This document shows positions 1 through 6,795 of a stretch of DNA of 8,355 bases, piece after piece (positions within the stretch are counted from its first letter, which is position 1; each line of letters opens with the position of its first letter). A model generated the notes under the pieces. It worked only from the letters and a program-made list of their open reading frames with translations, was not told where the DNA came from and searched no databases. This stretch comes from an uncultured Spirochaetaceae bacterium (lineage in GTDB: Bacteria > Spirochaetota > Spirochaetia > Treponematales > Treponemataceae). Location: positions 1-8,355 of the forward strand of contig CADBUT010000115.1 of the NCBI GenBank assembly GCA_902797925.1, given 5' to 3'. The translations under genes and the position numbers were made by a program.

Positions 1-873
1 CCGCATGGAATTGAAGGAACTGTTATTGATGTTCAGCGCATGAGACGCACAGCCGGTGACGACTTGAACCCTGGCGTTGATGAAATCGTTAAGGTTCTTA
101 TTGCCACAAAGTGCAAGCTCCGTGAAGGTGACAAAATGGCCGGACGCCACGGTAACAAAGGTATTGTTGCTCGCATTCTTCCGGTTGAAGATATGCCTTA
201 CATGGAAGACGGAACACCGCTTGACATCTGCTTGAACCCGTTGGGCGTTCCTTCGCGTATGAATATCGGTCAGATTATGGAATCAGAGCTTGGTCTTGCT
301 GGTCTTTACCTTGATGAATGGTACGAAGCACCAGTTTTCCAGTCTCCTTCAAACAAACAGATTGGTGAAAAACTTGAGCAGGCTGGTTTCTTGAGCAACT
401 CAAAAGCAATTTTGAGGGATGGAAGAACCGGTCAGCCTTTCGAGAACCCTGTTTTCGTCGGTGTTATCTACTTTATGAAGCTGCACCACCTGGTTGATGA
501 CAAGATGCATGCCCGTTCAACTGGTCCATACTCACTTGTTTCACAGCAGCCGTTGGGCGGTAAAGCTCAGTTCGGCGGTCAGCGTCTTGGTGAAATGGAA
601 GTTTGGGCTCTTGAAGCTTATGGTGCTGCAAATACATTGCAGGAACTTCTGACAATCAAATCAGATGATATGACAGGCCGTTCTAAGATTTACGAATCAA
701 TCGTAAAGGGTGAACCGACAACAGCAGCCGGTGTTCCGGAAGCATTCAATGTTTTGGTTCAGGAACTGCGTGGTCTTGCACTTGACTTTACAATCTATGA
801 TGCACAGGGCAAAGAGATTGGATTGACAGAACGTGACCGCGAACTTATCGAAAAATCAAATTCAGCATTCTGA
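1..873 (+). CDS. rpoB: RNA polymerase beta subunit, C-terminal part (5' end outside window)
   Basis: This is the last 290 codons of the beta subunit of RNA polymerase, the subunit that with beta' forms the catalytic cleft. The frame is open from base 1, so the gene is cut by the window edge; the ATG at position 40 is an internal Met. Visible family landmarks are GDKMAGRHGNKG (bases about 127-162), whose two lysines correspond to the active-site lysines K1065 and K1073 of E. coli, then MNIGQIMESELG, then the very conserved block from KLHHLVDDKMHARSTGPYS through QQPLGGKAQFGGQRLGEMEV to ALEAYGAANTLQELLTIKSDD, which packs against beta' at the clamp. The C-terminus (GLTERDRELIEKSNSAF) is treponeme-like and lineage-variable. 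The rifampicin pocket lies upstream and cannot be read. rpoC follows after 53 bases in the same direction, the usual rpoBC operon. No frameshift or missing motif is seen. Confidence 0.98.
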   Translation, partial: PHGIEGTVIDVQRMRRTAGDDLNPGVDEIVKVLIATKCKLREGDKMAGRHGNKGIVARILPVEDMPYMEDGTPLDICLNPLGVPSRMNIGQIMESELGLAGLYLDEWYEAPVFQSPSNKQIGEKLEQAGFLSNSKAILRDGRTGQPFENPVFVGVIYFMKLHHLVDDKMHARSTGPYSLVSQQPLGGKAQFGGQRLGEMEVWALEAYGAANTLQELLTIKSDDMTGRSKIYESIVKGEPTTAAGVPEAFNVLVQELRGLALDFTIYDAQGKEIGLTERDRELIEKSNSAF

Positions 874-926
874 TTTTTTTGACAAGTCATTTTGAGTTAA
901 TGTAAAGAAACTGATAGGAGAAATAG

Positions 927-3900
927 ATGCGAGATATACAAGAGTTTGATAGTTTGCAGATTAAACTCGCTTCACCGGAGACAATCCGTGCATGGTCTTA
1001 CGGCGAAGTAAAGAAACCTGAAACAATAAATTACCGTACATTGCGCCCGGAGAAAGACGGTCTTTTCTGTGAAAGAATCTTCGGTACAACCAAAGAATGG
1101 GAATGTTATTGTGGTAAATTCAAGTCAATCCGCTATAAGGGCGTTATCTGCGACCGCTGCGGTGTTGAAGTCACTCACTTTAAAGTTCGCCGTGAACGCA
1201 TGGGCCACATTGACCTTGCCGCTCCTGTATCTCACATCTGGTACTATCGTTCTGTTCCGTCACGCATGGGTTTGCTGCTTGATTTGCAGGTTGCTGCTCT
1301 CCGTTCTGTCCTGTACTACGAGAAGTACATCGTCATTGATCCGGGTGACACAGACCTTAAAAAGATGCAGCTTTTGAGCGAAGATGAATATTCTGAAGCA
1401 CAGGAACGTTACGGCGGTTCTTTCTCTGCCGGAATGGGTGCGGAAGCTATCAAGATTTTGCTTGAAAACCTCAACCTTGACGAACTTGCAGCTGAACTTC
1501 GCGCAAAAATGATTGAAAAGGGTGCAAAAAGCGACAAGCGCCTTTTGAAGAGAGTTGAAATCGTAGAAAATTTCAGATCTTCTCAGAATAAATGCTCATG
1601 GATGATTCTTGACGCAATTCCGGTTATTCCGCCTGAACTGCGTCCAATGGTTCAGCTTGACGGCGGCCGCTTTGCCACATCAGACTTGAACGATTTGTAC
1701 CGCCGTGTGCTTAACAGAAACAACCGCTTGAAGAGGCTTATGTCTCTTTCAGCACCAGATATTATCATCAGAAACGAAAAGCGCATGCTTCAGGAAGCAG
1801 TTGACGCTCTGTTCGACAATTCAAAGAGAAAGCGCGTAGTTAAAGGCGCATCTAGCCGCCCGCTCAAGTCTATTTCAGACATGCTCAAAGGTAAGCAGGG
1901 CCGCTTCCGCCAGAACCTTCTTGGTAAGCGCGTTGACTACTCTGGCCGTTCTGTAATTATCGTTGGCCCAGAGCTTAAGCTGTGGCAGTGCGGTCTGCCT
2001 ACAAAGATGGCTCTTGAATTGTTCAAGCCTTTCATTATGAAAAAGCTTGTCGACAAAGACATTGTATACAATATTAAGAAAGCAAAGATGCTCGTTGCAA
2101 GCGAGGCAACTGAAGTTTATCAGATTCTTGATGAAGTTGTACGCGAGCATCCTGTTATGCTGAACCGTGCTCCGACATTGCACCGTCTCGGTATTCAGGC
2201 ATTTGAACCTGTTCTTGTTGAAGGCAAGGCTATCCGCCTGCATCCGCTTGTTTGTAAAGCTTTCAACGCAGACTTTGACGGCGACCAGATGGCTATTCAC
2301 GTTCCGCTGACACAGGCTGCCCAGATGGAATGCTGGACATTGATGCTTTCAGCCAGAAACCTTCTTGACCCTGCAAACGGTAAGACAATCGTTTATCCGT
2401 CACAGGACATGGTTCTTGGTATTTACTATCTGACAAAGATTAAGCCGTCAGGCAAAGGCAAAGGCAAGCGTTTCTCTTGTGCAAACGAAGTTCAGCTTGC
2501 AGCTGAAGCCAAGAATATTGACTGGCAGTCAGAAATCAAAGTTCCTGCTACAAAAGACGCAATCGACGGTTCTTTCAAAAAAGGTGATTTGATTGCAACT
2601 ACAGCAGGCCGCCTGATTTTCAATGAACTGATGCCGCCGGAAGTAGATTATGTAAACGAACTTCTCGGTGATAAAGAAATCCGTAAGCTTATTGAAAAGG
2701 TCTATAAGAAGAGCGGACCTTGGCTCACTGTAAAAATGCTCGATGCTATCAAAGCCTGCGGATACAAATATGCAACATTCTTCGGTGCAACTCTTTCAAT
2801 GGACGATATCATCGTACCGGAAGAAAAGCCTGCAATTATGGAAGAAGCTAACAAGAAAGTTGCTGAAATCGAAAAGCAGTATAAACACGGTGTTATTACC
2901 CAGGACGAAAGATATAACAAGGTAGTCGAAGTCTGGCAGAAGACAAACGATAACCTTACAGACATCATGTACGAGAAGCTTGAAAAAGACAAAGAAGGCT
3001 TCAATACAATTTATATGATGGCTACTTCTGGTGCCCGTGGTTCTAAGAAGCAGATTTCTCAGCTCGCTGCTATGCGCGGTTTGATGGCTAAACCTAACGG
3101 CGACATCATCGAACTTCCGATCCGTGCAAACTTCAAAGAAGGTCTTTCAGTTATCGAGTTCTTCATTTCTACATCTGGTGCGCGCAAAGGTTTGTCAGAT
3201 ACAGCTCTTAAGACTGCGGAAGCAGGTTATTTGACACGCCGTCTTGTTGATATTGCGCAAGATGTTGTTGTAAACGAAGACGACTGCGGCACAATCAATG
3301 GTATTGAATATACTGCGCTGAAAGACGGTGACAAAGTTATTGAAACTTTGAAAGACCGTATCGTCGGCCGCTTTACTCTTGAAAGAGTACGCCACCCGAT
3401 TACACGCGAAGTTATCTGTGATGTTAACCAGTACATTACAGATGAACTTGCTGCAAAAATTGATGAAGCCGGTGTTGAGAGTGTTAAGCTCCGCACTGTT
3501 TTGACTTGCGAGAGCCGTCACGGCGTATGCTGCAAGTGTTATGGTAGAAACCTTGCAAGAAATAAGATTGTAGAAATCGGTGAAGCTGTCGGCGTTATCG
3601 CTGCACAGTCAATCGGTCAGCCTGGTACACAGCTTACAATGCGTACTTTCCACGTCGGTGGTACTGCTACAAAAGTAACAGAAGATGACCGCATTGTTCT
3701 TAAAGATAAGGTTCTTGTTCAGTCTATTACCGGTACACATGTTGAAATGGAAGACGGTTCATGGCTCTTTACACGTAAGGGTAAGATGCTCGTAACAAGA
3801 ATCCTTGACATTGTTGATGTTCCGAAGGGTGCTGAACTGCTTGTTAAAGACGGTGACCGTGTTCTCAACGATGTTCCTCTTTTCAAAGTAAAGGGACAGG

Positions 3901-5186
3901 AAACAAAGTCAAATCACGTTGCTCAGGTTCTTTTGCGCGAAGAAGGCAAAATCTATCTTGCAGGCAAAGACCAGGAAATTGAAATCCACAACGGTTCTAC
4001 TGTTTTTGTTAAGGTTGGTCAGCTTCTTGCAGAAGAAGAGACAATCGCAAAATTTGATCCGTATTCAGATCCGATTATTGCAGAAGCTTCTGGTCTTGTT
4101 CACTTTGAAGATATTATTGAAGATTTGACTCTTGAAGTTGAAGTAAACGAAGAAACAGGAACTGAAGAGAAACGCATTTCAGATCTTCACCTTGATACAC
4201 ACCAGCCGCGTATTTGGATTGGTGATGATGACGGTTATGAATTGAGTTCTTACAGTTTGCCTGCGGGTGCTATTCTTCAGGTTGAAGCCGGAAAGAAAAT
4301 TAAAGCCGGTGATCTTATCGCTAAGATGCCTAAAGAATCATCAAAGACAAGTGATATTACCGGTGGTCTTCCGCGTGTTGCTGAATTGTTCGAAGCACGC
4401 AAACCGAAGAACCCGGCAGTTCTTGCACAGATTTCAGGCAAGGTCTTCCAGAAAGGTGTTTCAAAAGGCAAGCGTATTCTCGTTGTAGAAGACAAATACG
4501 GTAAGACATTCGAGCATCAGATTCCAATGACAAAGCGTCTGCTTGTCCGCGACGGTGACGAAGTAGTAGCAGGCGAACAGCTCTGCGACGGTTCATTGAG
4601 CCCTCACGATATTCTTGCAATTTCAGGCGAGAATTCTTTGCAGCGCTACTTGATGGATGAAATCCAGCAGGTTTACCGCGCACAGGGCGTAAACATCAAT
4701 GACAAGCACATCGGTGTTATCGTAAGACAGATGCTCCGCAAGGTTGAGATTGTTGCTGTCGGTGATACAAGATTCATTTACGGCCAGCAGGTTGATAAAT
4801 ACAAGTTCCATGAAGAGAACAACAGAGTTATGGAAGAAGGCGGACAGCCGGCTGTTGCAAGACCTTTGTTCCAGGGTATCACAAAAGCTTCATTGAATAT
4901 TGATTCATTTATGTCTGCTGCTTCATTCCAGGAGACAACACGTGTATTGACAAATGCTGCTATTGCAGGTGCTGTAGATACATTGCATGGTCTTAAGGAA
5001 AACGTAATTATCGGTCACATGATTCCGGCCGGTACAGGCAGCAGAAAATACCGCGACATCAAGCTCTTTGACTCAAACGAGACAGATCTTGATGCACAGA
5101 TGAACGAAATCCTCGAAAGACGCAAGCTTGAAAAACAGGCTGAGTCTGAGGAAGGGGAAGACAGCGAAAGCAGCAGCGAAGAGTAG
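927..5186 (+). CDS. rpoC: RNA polymerase beta' subunit, complete
   Basis: This is the catalytic beta' subunit of RNA polymerase, 1419 residues, close to the usual length for the family without large lineage inserts. The ATG at 927 is preceded by AGGAG at 916-920, six bases away, and the protein begins in the family-typical way. The N-terminal zinc ribbon has C60, C62, C75 and C78. The active-site motif NADFDGDQ is at residues 447-454, with D449, D451 and D453 holding the catalytic Mg2+. The second zinc site is C787, C861, C868 and C871. The bridge-helix/trigger-loop region includes GVIAAQSIG near 889-897 and TMRTFH at 904-909, with M905, R906 and H909 matching the E. coli trigger-loop residues. 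The last roughly 15 residues form a Glu/Ser-rich acidic tail (EEGEDSESSSEE), probably disordered. All key residues are present, so the gene appears functional. Codon 2 is CGA, the only CGA arginine codon I found before the middle of tuf. Confidence 0.99.
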   Translation: MRDIQEFDSLQIKLASPETIRAWSYGEVKKPETINYRTLRPEKDGLFCERIFGTTKEWECYCGKFKSIRYKGVICDRCGVEVTHFKVRRERMGHIDLAAPVSHIWYYRSVPSRMGLLLDLQVAALRSVLYYEKYIVIDPGDTDLKKMQLLSEDEYSEAQERYGGSFSAGMGAEAIKILLENLNLDELAAELRAKMIEKGAKSDKRLLKRVEIVENFRSSQNKCSWMILDAIPVIPPELRPMVQLDGGRFATSDLNDLYRRVLNRNNRLKRLMSLSAPDIIIRNEKRMLQEAVDALFDNSKRKRVVKGASSRPLKSISDMLKGKQGRFRQNLLGKRVDYSGRSVIIVGPELKLWQCGLPTKMALELFKPFIMKKLVDKDIVYNIKKAKMLVASEATEVYQILDEVVREHPVMLNRAPTLHRLGIQAFEPVLVEGKAIRLHPLVCKAFNADFDGDQMAIHVPLTQAAQMECWTLMLSARNLLDPANGKTIVYPSQDMVLGIYYLTKIKPSGKGKGKRFSCANEVQLAAEAKNIDWQSEIKVPATKDAIDGSFKKGDLIATTAGRLIFNELMPPEVDYVNELLGDKEIRKLIEKVYKKSGPWLTVKMLDAIKACGYKYATFFGATLSMDDIIVPEEKPAIMEEANKKVAEIEKQYKHGVITQDERYNKVVEVWQKTNDNLTDIMYEKLEKDKEGFNTIYMMATSGARGSKKQISQLAAMRGLMAKPNGDIIELPIRANFKEGLSVIEFFISTSGARKGLSDTALKTAEAGYLTRRLVDIAQDVVVNEDDCGTINGIEYTALKDGDKVIETLKDRIVGRFTLERVRHPITREVICDVNQYITDELAAKIDEAGVESVKLRTVLTCESRHGVCCKCYGRNLARNKIVEIGEAVGVIAAQSIGQPGTQLTMRTFHVGGTATKVTEDDRIVLKDKVLVQSITGTHVEMEDGSWLFTRKGKMLVTRILDIVDVPKGAELLVKDGDRVLNDVPLFKVKGQETKSNHVAQVLLREEGKIYLAGKDQEIEIHNGSTVFVKVGQLLAEEETIAKFDPYSDPIIAEASGLVHFEDIIEDLTLEVEVNEETGTEEKRISDLHLDTHQPRIWIGDDDGYELSSYSLPAGAILQVEAGKKIKAGDLIAKMPKESSKTSDITGGLPRVAELFEARKPKNPAVLAQISGKVFQKGVSKGKRILVVEDKYGKTFEHQIPMTKRLLVRDGDEVVAGEQLCDGSLSPHDILAISGENSLQRYLMDEIQQVYRAQGVNINDKHIGVIVRQMLRKVEIVAVGDTRFIYGQQVDKYKFHEENNRVMEEGGQPAVARPLFQGITKASLNIDSFMSAASFQETTRVLTNAAIAGAVDTLHGLKENVIIGHMIPAGTGSRKYRDIKLFDSNETDLDAQMNEILERRKLEKQAESEEGEDSESSSEE

Positions 5187-5223
5187 CCGCCGGACTGAAA
5201 GCTTGTGCCGCACTCTGTATCTG

Positions 5224-5253
5224 TTGACATAAGCTTGCAGTTTCTGCTATGTT
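5224..5253 (+). promoter_or_regulatory. Probable sigma-70 promoter for rpsL-rpsG
   Basis: In the 152-base gap after rpoC there is a perfect -35 box, TTGACA, at 5224-5229. After 18 bases comes TATGTT at 5248-5253 (4 of 6 matches to TATAAT), preceded by TGC, an extended -10 element. Transcription would start near 5260, about 80 bases before rpsL. No strong terminator is visible after rpoC, so this would add to read-through from rpoBC. Prediction from consensus only. Confidence 0.6.
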
Positions 5254-5260
5254 TAGCAAA

Positions 5261-5270
5261 CATTGCAATG
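5261..5270. repeat. 10-bp perfect palindrome at the predicted rpsL start site
   Basis: CATTGCAATG at 5261-5270 is its own reverse complement and sits just downstream of the predicted -10 box, about where transcription would begin. A palindrome there could be an operator, but a 10-bp palindrome can also arise by chance. No binding protein is implied by the sequence. Confidence 0.35.
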
Positions 5271-5338
5271 ATCTGCATGTTTTGGGTTTTTAAATTCTGC
5301 CGGGGTGCTGACCGGTGTAAATAAATAGGAGAAGGCTA

Positions 5339-5713
5339 ATGCCTACAATTAATCAGTTGATTCGTCAGGGACGTAAAACAGCTGCAAACAGAACGAAGTC
5401 TCCCGCGCTTCAGTCTTGTCCGCAGAAACGTGGCGTTTGTACACGTGTTATGACTGTTACCCCTAAAAAACCGAACTCGGCTCTCCGTAAGGTTGCCCGT
5501 GTTCGCTTGAGCAATGGTATTGAAGTTACTGCATATATTCCTGGTATTGGACACAACTTGCAGGAACACTCAGTTGTTCTTATCCGTGGTGGACGTGTAA
5601 AGGATCTTCCTGGTGTCCGCTATCACATCATCCGTGGTACAAAAGATACTCTCGGTGTAGAAGACCGCAAACGCGGACGTTCAAAATATGGCGCAAAGCG
5701 TCCTAAGGCATAA
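5339..5713 (+). CDS. rpsL: 30S ribosomal protein S12
   Basis: This is ribosomal protein S12, 124 residues, the full usual length. It sits at the 30S decoding centre and monitors codon-anticodon pairing. The ATG at 5339 follows AGGAG at 5327-5331 with seven bases between, and the protein starts MPTINQLIR as in the family. Conserved blocks are CPQKRGVCTRV (27-37), TPKKPNSALRKV (41-52), GHNLQEHSVVLIRGGRVKD (71-89), DLPGVRYHIIRG (89-100) and the C-terminal RSKYGAKRPKA. The lysines classically altered in streptomycin resistance, K43 and K88, are both wild type, so there is no ribosomal-protein basis for resistance here. D89, the residue methylthiolated by RimO in many bacteria, is present. rpsG follows after 11 bases, so the two are almost certainly co-transcribed and translationally linked. 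Confidence 0.99.
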   Translation: MPTINQLIRQGRKTAANRTKSPALQSCPQKRGVCTRVMTVTPKKPNSALRKVARVRLSNGIEVTAYIPGIGHNLQEHSVVLIRGGRVKDLPGVRYHIIRGTKDTLGVEDRKRGRSKYGAKRPKA

Positions 5714-5724
5714 GGAGACATAAG

Positions 5725-6195
5725 ATGGGAAGAAAAAATAAATCGATTGACCGTCATGTAATGCCTGATGCCAAATACAACAGTGTTGTTGTATCAAAAT
5801 TTGTCGGCAGAATGATGCTTGACGGCAAAAAAACAACTTGTGTCGGAATTATTTACGATGCAATGGATAAATTGAAGGAAAAGACTGACAAGGATCCTCT
5901 TGAAGTATTCTTGAAGGCTCTTGATAACGTAAAACCTTTGGTTGAAGTTAAGTCACGCCGCGTTGGTGGTGCTACATATCAGGTACCTATCGAAATCCGC
6001 GAGGCACGCCGCGAAGCTCTGGCTATGCGCTGGATTATTGCAGCTGCACGCGCAAAGAGCGGTCACAATATGAGCGAAAGACTTGCTTCTGAACTTTTGG
6101 ATGCTTACAACAATACAGGTACAGCATACAAAAAGAAGGAAGATACACACAAAATGGCAGATGCAAATAAGGCATTTGCTCATTTCAGATGGTAG
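5725..6195 (+). CDS. rpsG: 30S ribosomal protein S7
   Basis: This is ribosomal protein S7, 156 residues, full length. It nucleates assembly of the 30S head by binding the 3' major domain of 16S rRNA and lies near the E site. The Shine-Dalgarno AAGGAG (5712-5717) overlaps the rpsL stop codon and is seven bases before the ATG, the arrangement expected for coupled translation. Recognisable blocks include MGRKNKSIDRHVMPDAKY at the N-terminus, SRRVGGATYQVPIEI (77-91), the helix REARREALAMRWIIAAAR, and the C-terminal DTHKMADANKAFAHFRW. In the classic str operon fusA would come next; here the gene is followed directly by a strong terminator. S7 represses its own operon in E. coli by binding the rpsL-rpsG spacer, but the 11-base spacer here leaves little room for that structure. 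Confidence 0.99.
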   Translation: MGRKNKSIDRHVMPDAKYNSVVVSKFVGRMMLDGKKTTCVGIIYDAMDKLKEKTDKDPLEVFLKALDNVKPLVEVKSRRVGGATYQVPIEIREARREALAMRWIIAAARAKSGHNMSERLASELLDAYNNTGTAYKKKEDTHKMADANKAFAHFRW

Positions 6196-6196
6196 T

Positions 6197-6217
6197 ACAA
6201 ACCGAATTACGGTTTGT
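6197..6217 (+). other. Small hairpin just after rpsG
   Basis: ACAAACCG at 6197-6204 pairs perfectly with CGGTTTGT at 6210-6217 around an AATTA loop, giving an 8-bp stem that starts two bases after the rpsG stop. It has no T-run of its own, and lies three bases before the terminator hairpin. It may protect the mRNA 3' end or assist termination; that role is inferred. Confidence 0.55.
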
Positions 6218-6220
6218 TCA

Positions 6221-6254
6221 AAAGGGCTGCTCCAATCGGGGCGGCTCTTTTTTT
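6221..6254 (+). terminator. Strong intrinsic terminator of the rpoBC-rpsLG unit
   Basis: Bases 6221-6233 pair with 6238-6250 without a bulge: 13 pairs, three of them G-U, around an AATC tetraloop. The stem runs straight into seven T residues at 6248-6254. The G-U pairs fit formation in the + strand RNA. This is a textbook rho-independent terminator and makes read-through from rpsG into tuf unlikely, so tuf needs its own promoter. Confidence 0.93.
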
Positions 6255-6326
6255 ATCCGCAAATGTAAAAAATGAGCATGAATCTGCAAAAAAACGCAAA
6301 GAATTGCGCTAATTTCATTATAGCTC
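6255..6326. other. AT-rich spacer without a recognised gene
   Basis: The stretch after the terminator is strongly AT-rich. It holds a small inverted repeat, CGCAA at 6295-6299 and TTGCG at 6304-6308, around an AGAA loop. I see no open frame, tRNA or regulatory motif I would defend here. Confidence 0.5.
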
Positions 6327-6355
6327 TTGCATAAAAAAATAATAATTGGTATAAA
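6327..6355 (+). promoter_or_regulatory. Possible promoter upstream of the orphan rpsG-tuf segment
   Basis: TTGCAT (6327-6332, 3 of 6 to the -35 consensus) is followed after exactly 17 bases by TATAAA (6350-6355, 5 of 6 to the -10 consensus). A transcript would start near 6362 and run into the more G+C-rich segment that follows. The region is AT-rich, so chance matches are likely. It is worth noting mainly because the sequence changes character right after it. Confidence 0.35.
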
Positions 6356-6361
6356 AGAAGT

Positions 6362-6660
6362 CCGAGTATTTTGCAGAAGTGTGAGAAAACTCAGGTTCTT
6401 TGAGAGTCAAAGCGTTTAGCGCAGGGCGATTAACCGTAAAGATTGCAAAATCAGGTTTCGCCGCCCTTGATGAAAAAGTTACCTGCCGTTGGCAGCAACT
6501 GCAAAAGTTGGTCATTAAGGGTTTTGATTGCACCGTGTTGTGCCAGGCTCTTGGATGCCAGACCGGTCATTGAACGAAGTTTGATGGTGATTGGTGGTTC
6601 CGAGCGAATCAGTCCGAAAATTATGGGCTGATATGCAAGAAAATCCGCGAAAAGCGGTTG
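6362..6660 (+). ncRNA. Orphan structured segment; possible non-coding RNA, unidentified
   Basis: About 300 bases between rpsG and tuf are visibly richer in G+C than their AT-rich flanks and contain a run of short hairpins. These are TGAG/CTCA (6382-6393, AAAA loop), CTTTGA/TCAAAG (6398-6412), AGGGCG/CGCCCT (6423-6428 with 6462-6467) enclosing GATT/AATC closed by a GCAA loop (6441-6452), CTGCC/GGCAG (6483-6495), CAACT/AGTTG (6496-6510), a 9-10 bp stem at 6566-6588 that needs four G-U pairs, and CCGC/GCGG (6645-6657). The G-U dependent stem forms only in + strand RNA, which favours a + transcript. It lacks the hallmarks I looked for in RNase P RNA, tmRNA, SRP RNA and tRNA. Alternatives are a degraded gene, a dispersed repeat, or chance pairing. 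The boundaries are approximate, and no transcript end is obvious. I do not know its function. Confidence 0.3.
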
Positions 6661-6710
6661 TCCCATCTTATAAATCAAAATCAAATTTCTACAGGTTATA
6701 TGTGTGTGAT

Positions 6711-6738
6711 AGATTTTTCTATTTATATTGAAAAATCT
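6711..6738. repeat. 9-bp inverted repeat upstream of tuf
   Basis: AGATTTTTC at 6711-6719 is the exact reverse complement of GAAAAATCT at 6730-6738, with a 10-base AT-only spacer. The right arm overlaps the predicted -35 box of tuf, so it could be an operator. As RNA the stem would be weak and has no T-run beyond it, so a terminator is less likely. Confidence 0.45.
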
Positions 6739-6757
6739 TGAAAATAAAACACATAAA
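6728..6757 (+). promoter_or_regulatory. Likely tuf promoter
   Basis: TTGAAA at 6728-6733 (5 of 6 to the -35 consensus) is followed after 18 bases by CATAAA at 6752-6757 (4 of 6 to the -10 consensus). A second pairing, TTGAAA at 6738-6743 with TTTAAT at 6759-6764, has a short 15-base spacer. Either would give a leader of about 25-35 bases. A promoter must exist in this stretch because a strong terminator closes the upstream operon; the exact boxes are uncertain. Confidence 0.45.
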
Positions 6758-6783
6758 ATTTAATGCGATTGCCTTTATCTGTT

Positions 6784-6790
6784 AAGGAGG
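6784..6790 (+). promoter_or_regulatory. Ribosome binding site that fixes the tuf start
   Basis: AAGGAGG at 6784-6790 lies five bases before the ATG at 6796. It is the strongest Shine-Dalgarno in the window and excludes the in-frame ATG at 6763, which would place the site inside the coding region and add 11 residues absent from EF-Tu. Confidence 0.9.
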
Positions 6791-6795
6791 ATCAA

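Larger units (their letters stand above)
6318..6684 (-). pseudogene. Alternative reading: possible minus-strand gene remnant
   Basis: Two overlapping minus-strand open frames cover the same segment: 77 codons at 6684-6451 and 71 codons at 6533-6318. They lie in different frames, so one frameshift near 6451-6470 would join them into a product of roughly 115-120 residues. Neither has a convincing ribosome binding site or a domain I recognise. The second contains a stretch, AIFTVNRPALNAL, that superficially resembles the start of crotonase-family proteins, but nothing else supports that. Presented only as a competing explanation for the orphan segment; both frames could be chance. Confidence 0.15.

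Noticed and set aside
851..880. Hairpin over the rpoB stop (AAAAATCA 851-858 with TGATTTTT 871-878) followed by a T-run, resembling a terminator.
   Set aside because: The long stem is nearly all A-T with a 12-base loop, and the inner TCAG/CTGA stem is only 4 bp. rpoC follows after 53 bases with no convincing promoter of its own, so termination here is unlikely.
879..908. TTGACA at 879-884 in the rpoB-rpoC gap as a possible rpoC promoter.
   Set aside because: No -10 box better than 3 of 6 lies 16-18 bases downstream, and rpoBC are normally co-transcribed.
1875..2300. 141-codon minus-strand open frame inside rpoC.
   Set aside because: It is antisense to the beta' active-site region, has no recognisable domain or ribosome binding site, and is explained by the constrained codon use of rpoC. 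The same applies to the other minus-strand frames within rpoC, rpsL, rpsG and tuf.
6317..6322. Perfect TATAAT on the minus strand as a promoter.
   Set aside because: The -35 position gives only 3 of 6 matches in an A/T-only stretch, and the transcript would run straight into the back of the rpsG terminator with no gene to serve.
6593..6625. TTCCGAGCGAATC-like stretch as the T-arm of a tRNA or tmRNA.
   Set aside because: There is no pairing acceptor stem, no CCA end, no D-arm and no tmRNA tag frame around it.
6443..6631. 62-codon plus-strand open frame in the rpsG-tuf gap.
   Set aside because: No Shine-Dalgarno before its ATG, unusual residue content rich in Cys, Arg and Ser, and no family resemblance; probably a by-product of the segment's base composition.
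6763..6795. Upstream in-frame ATG that would extend EF-Tu by 11 residues.
   Set aside because: The strong AAGGAGG at 6784-6790 lies inside that extension, and EF-Tu proteins start at MAKEKFERTKPH-like sequence, matching the ATG at 6796.
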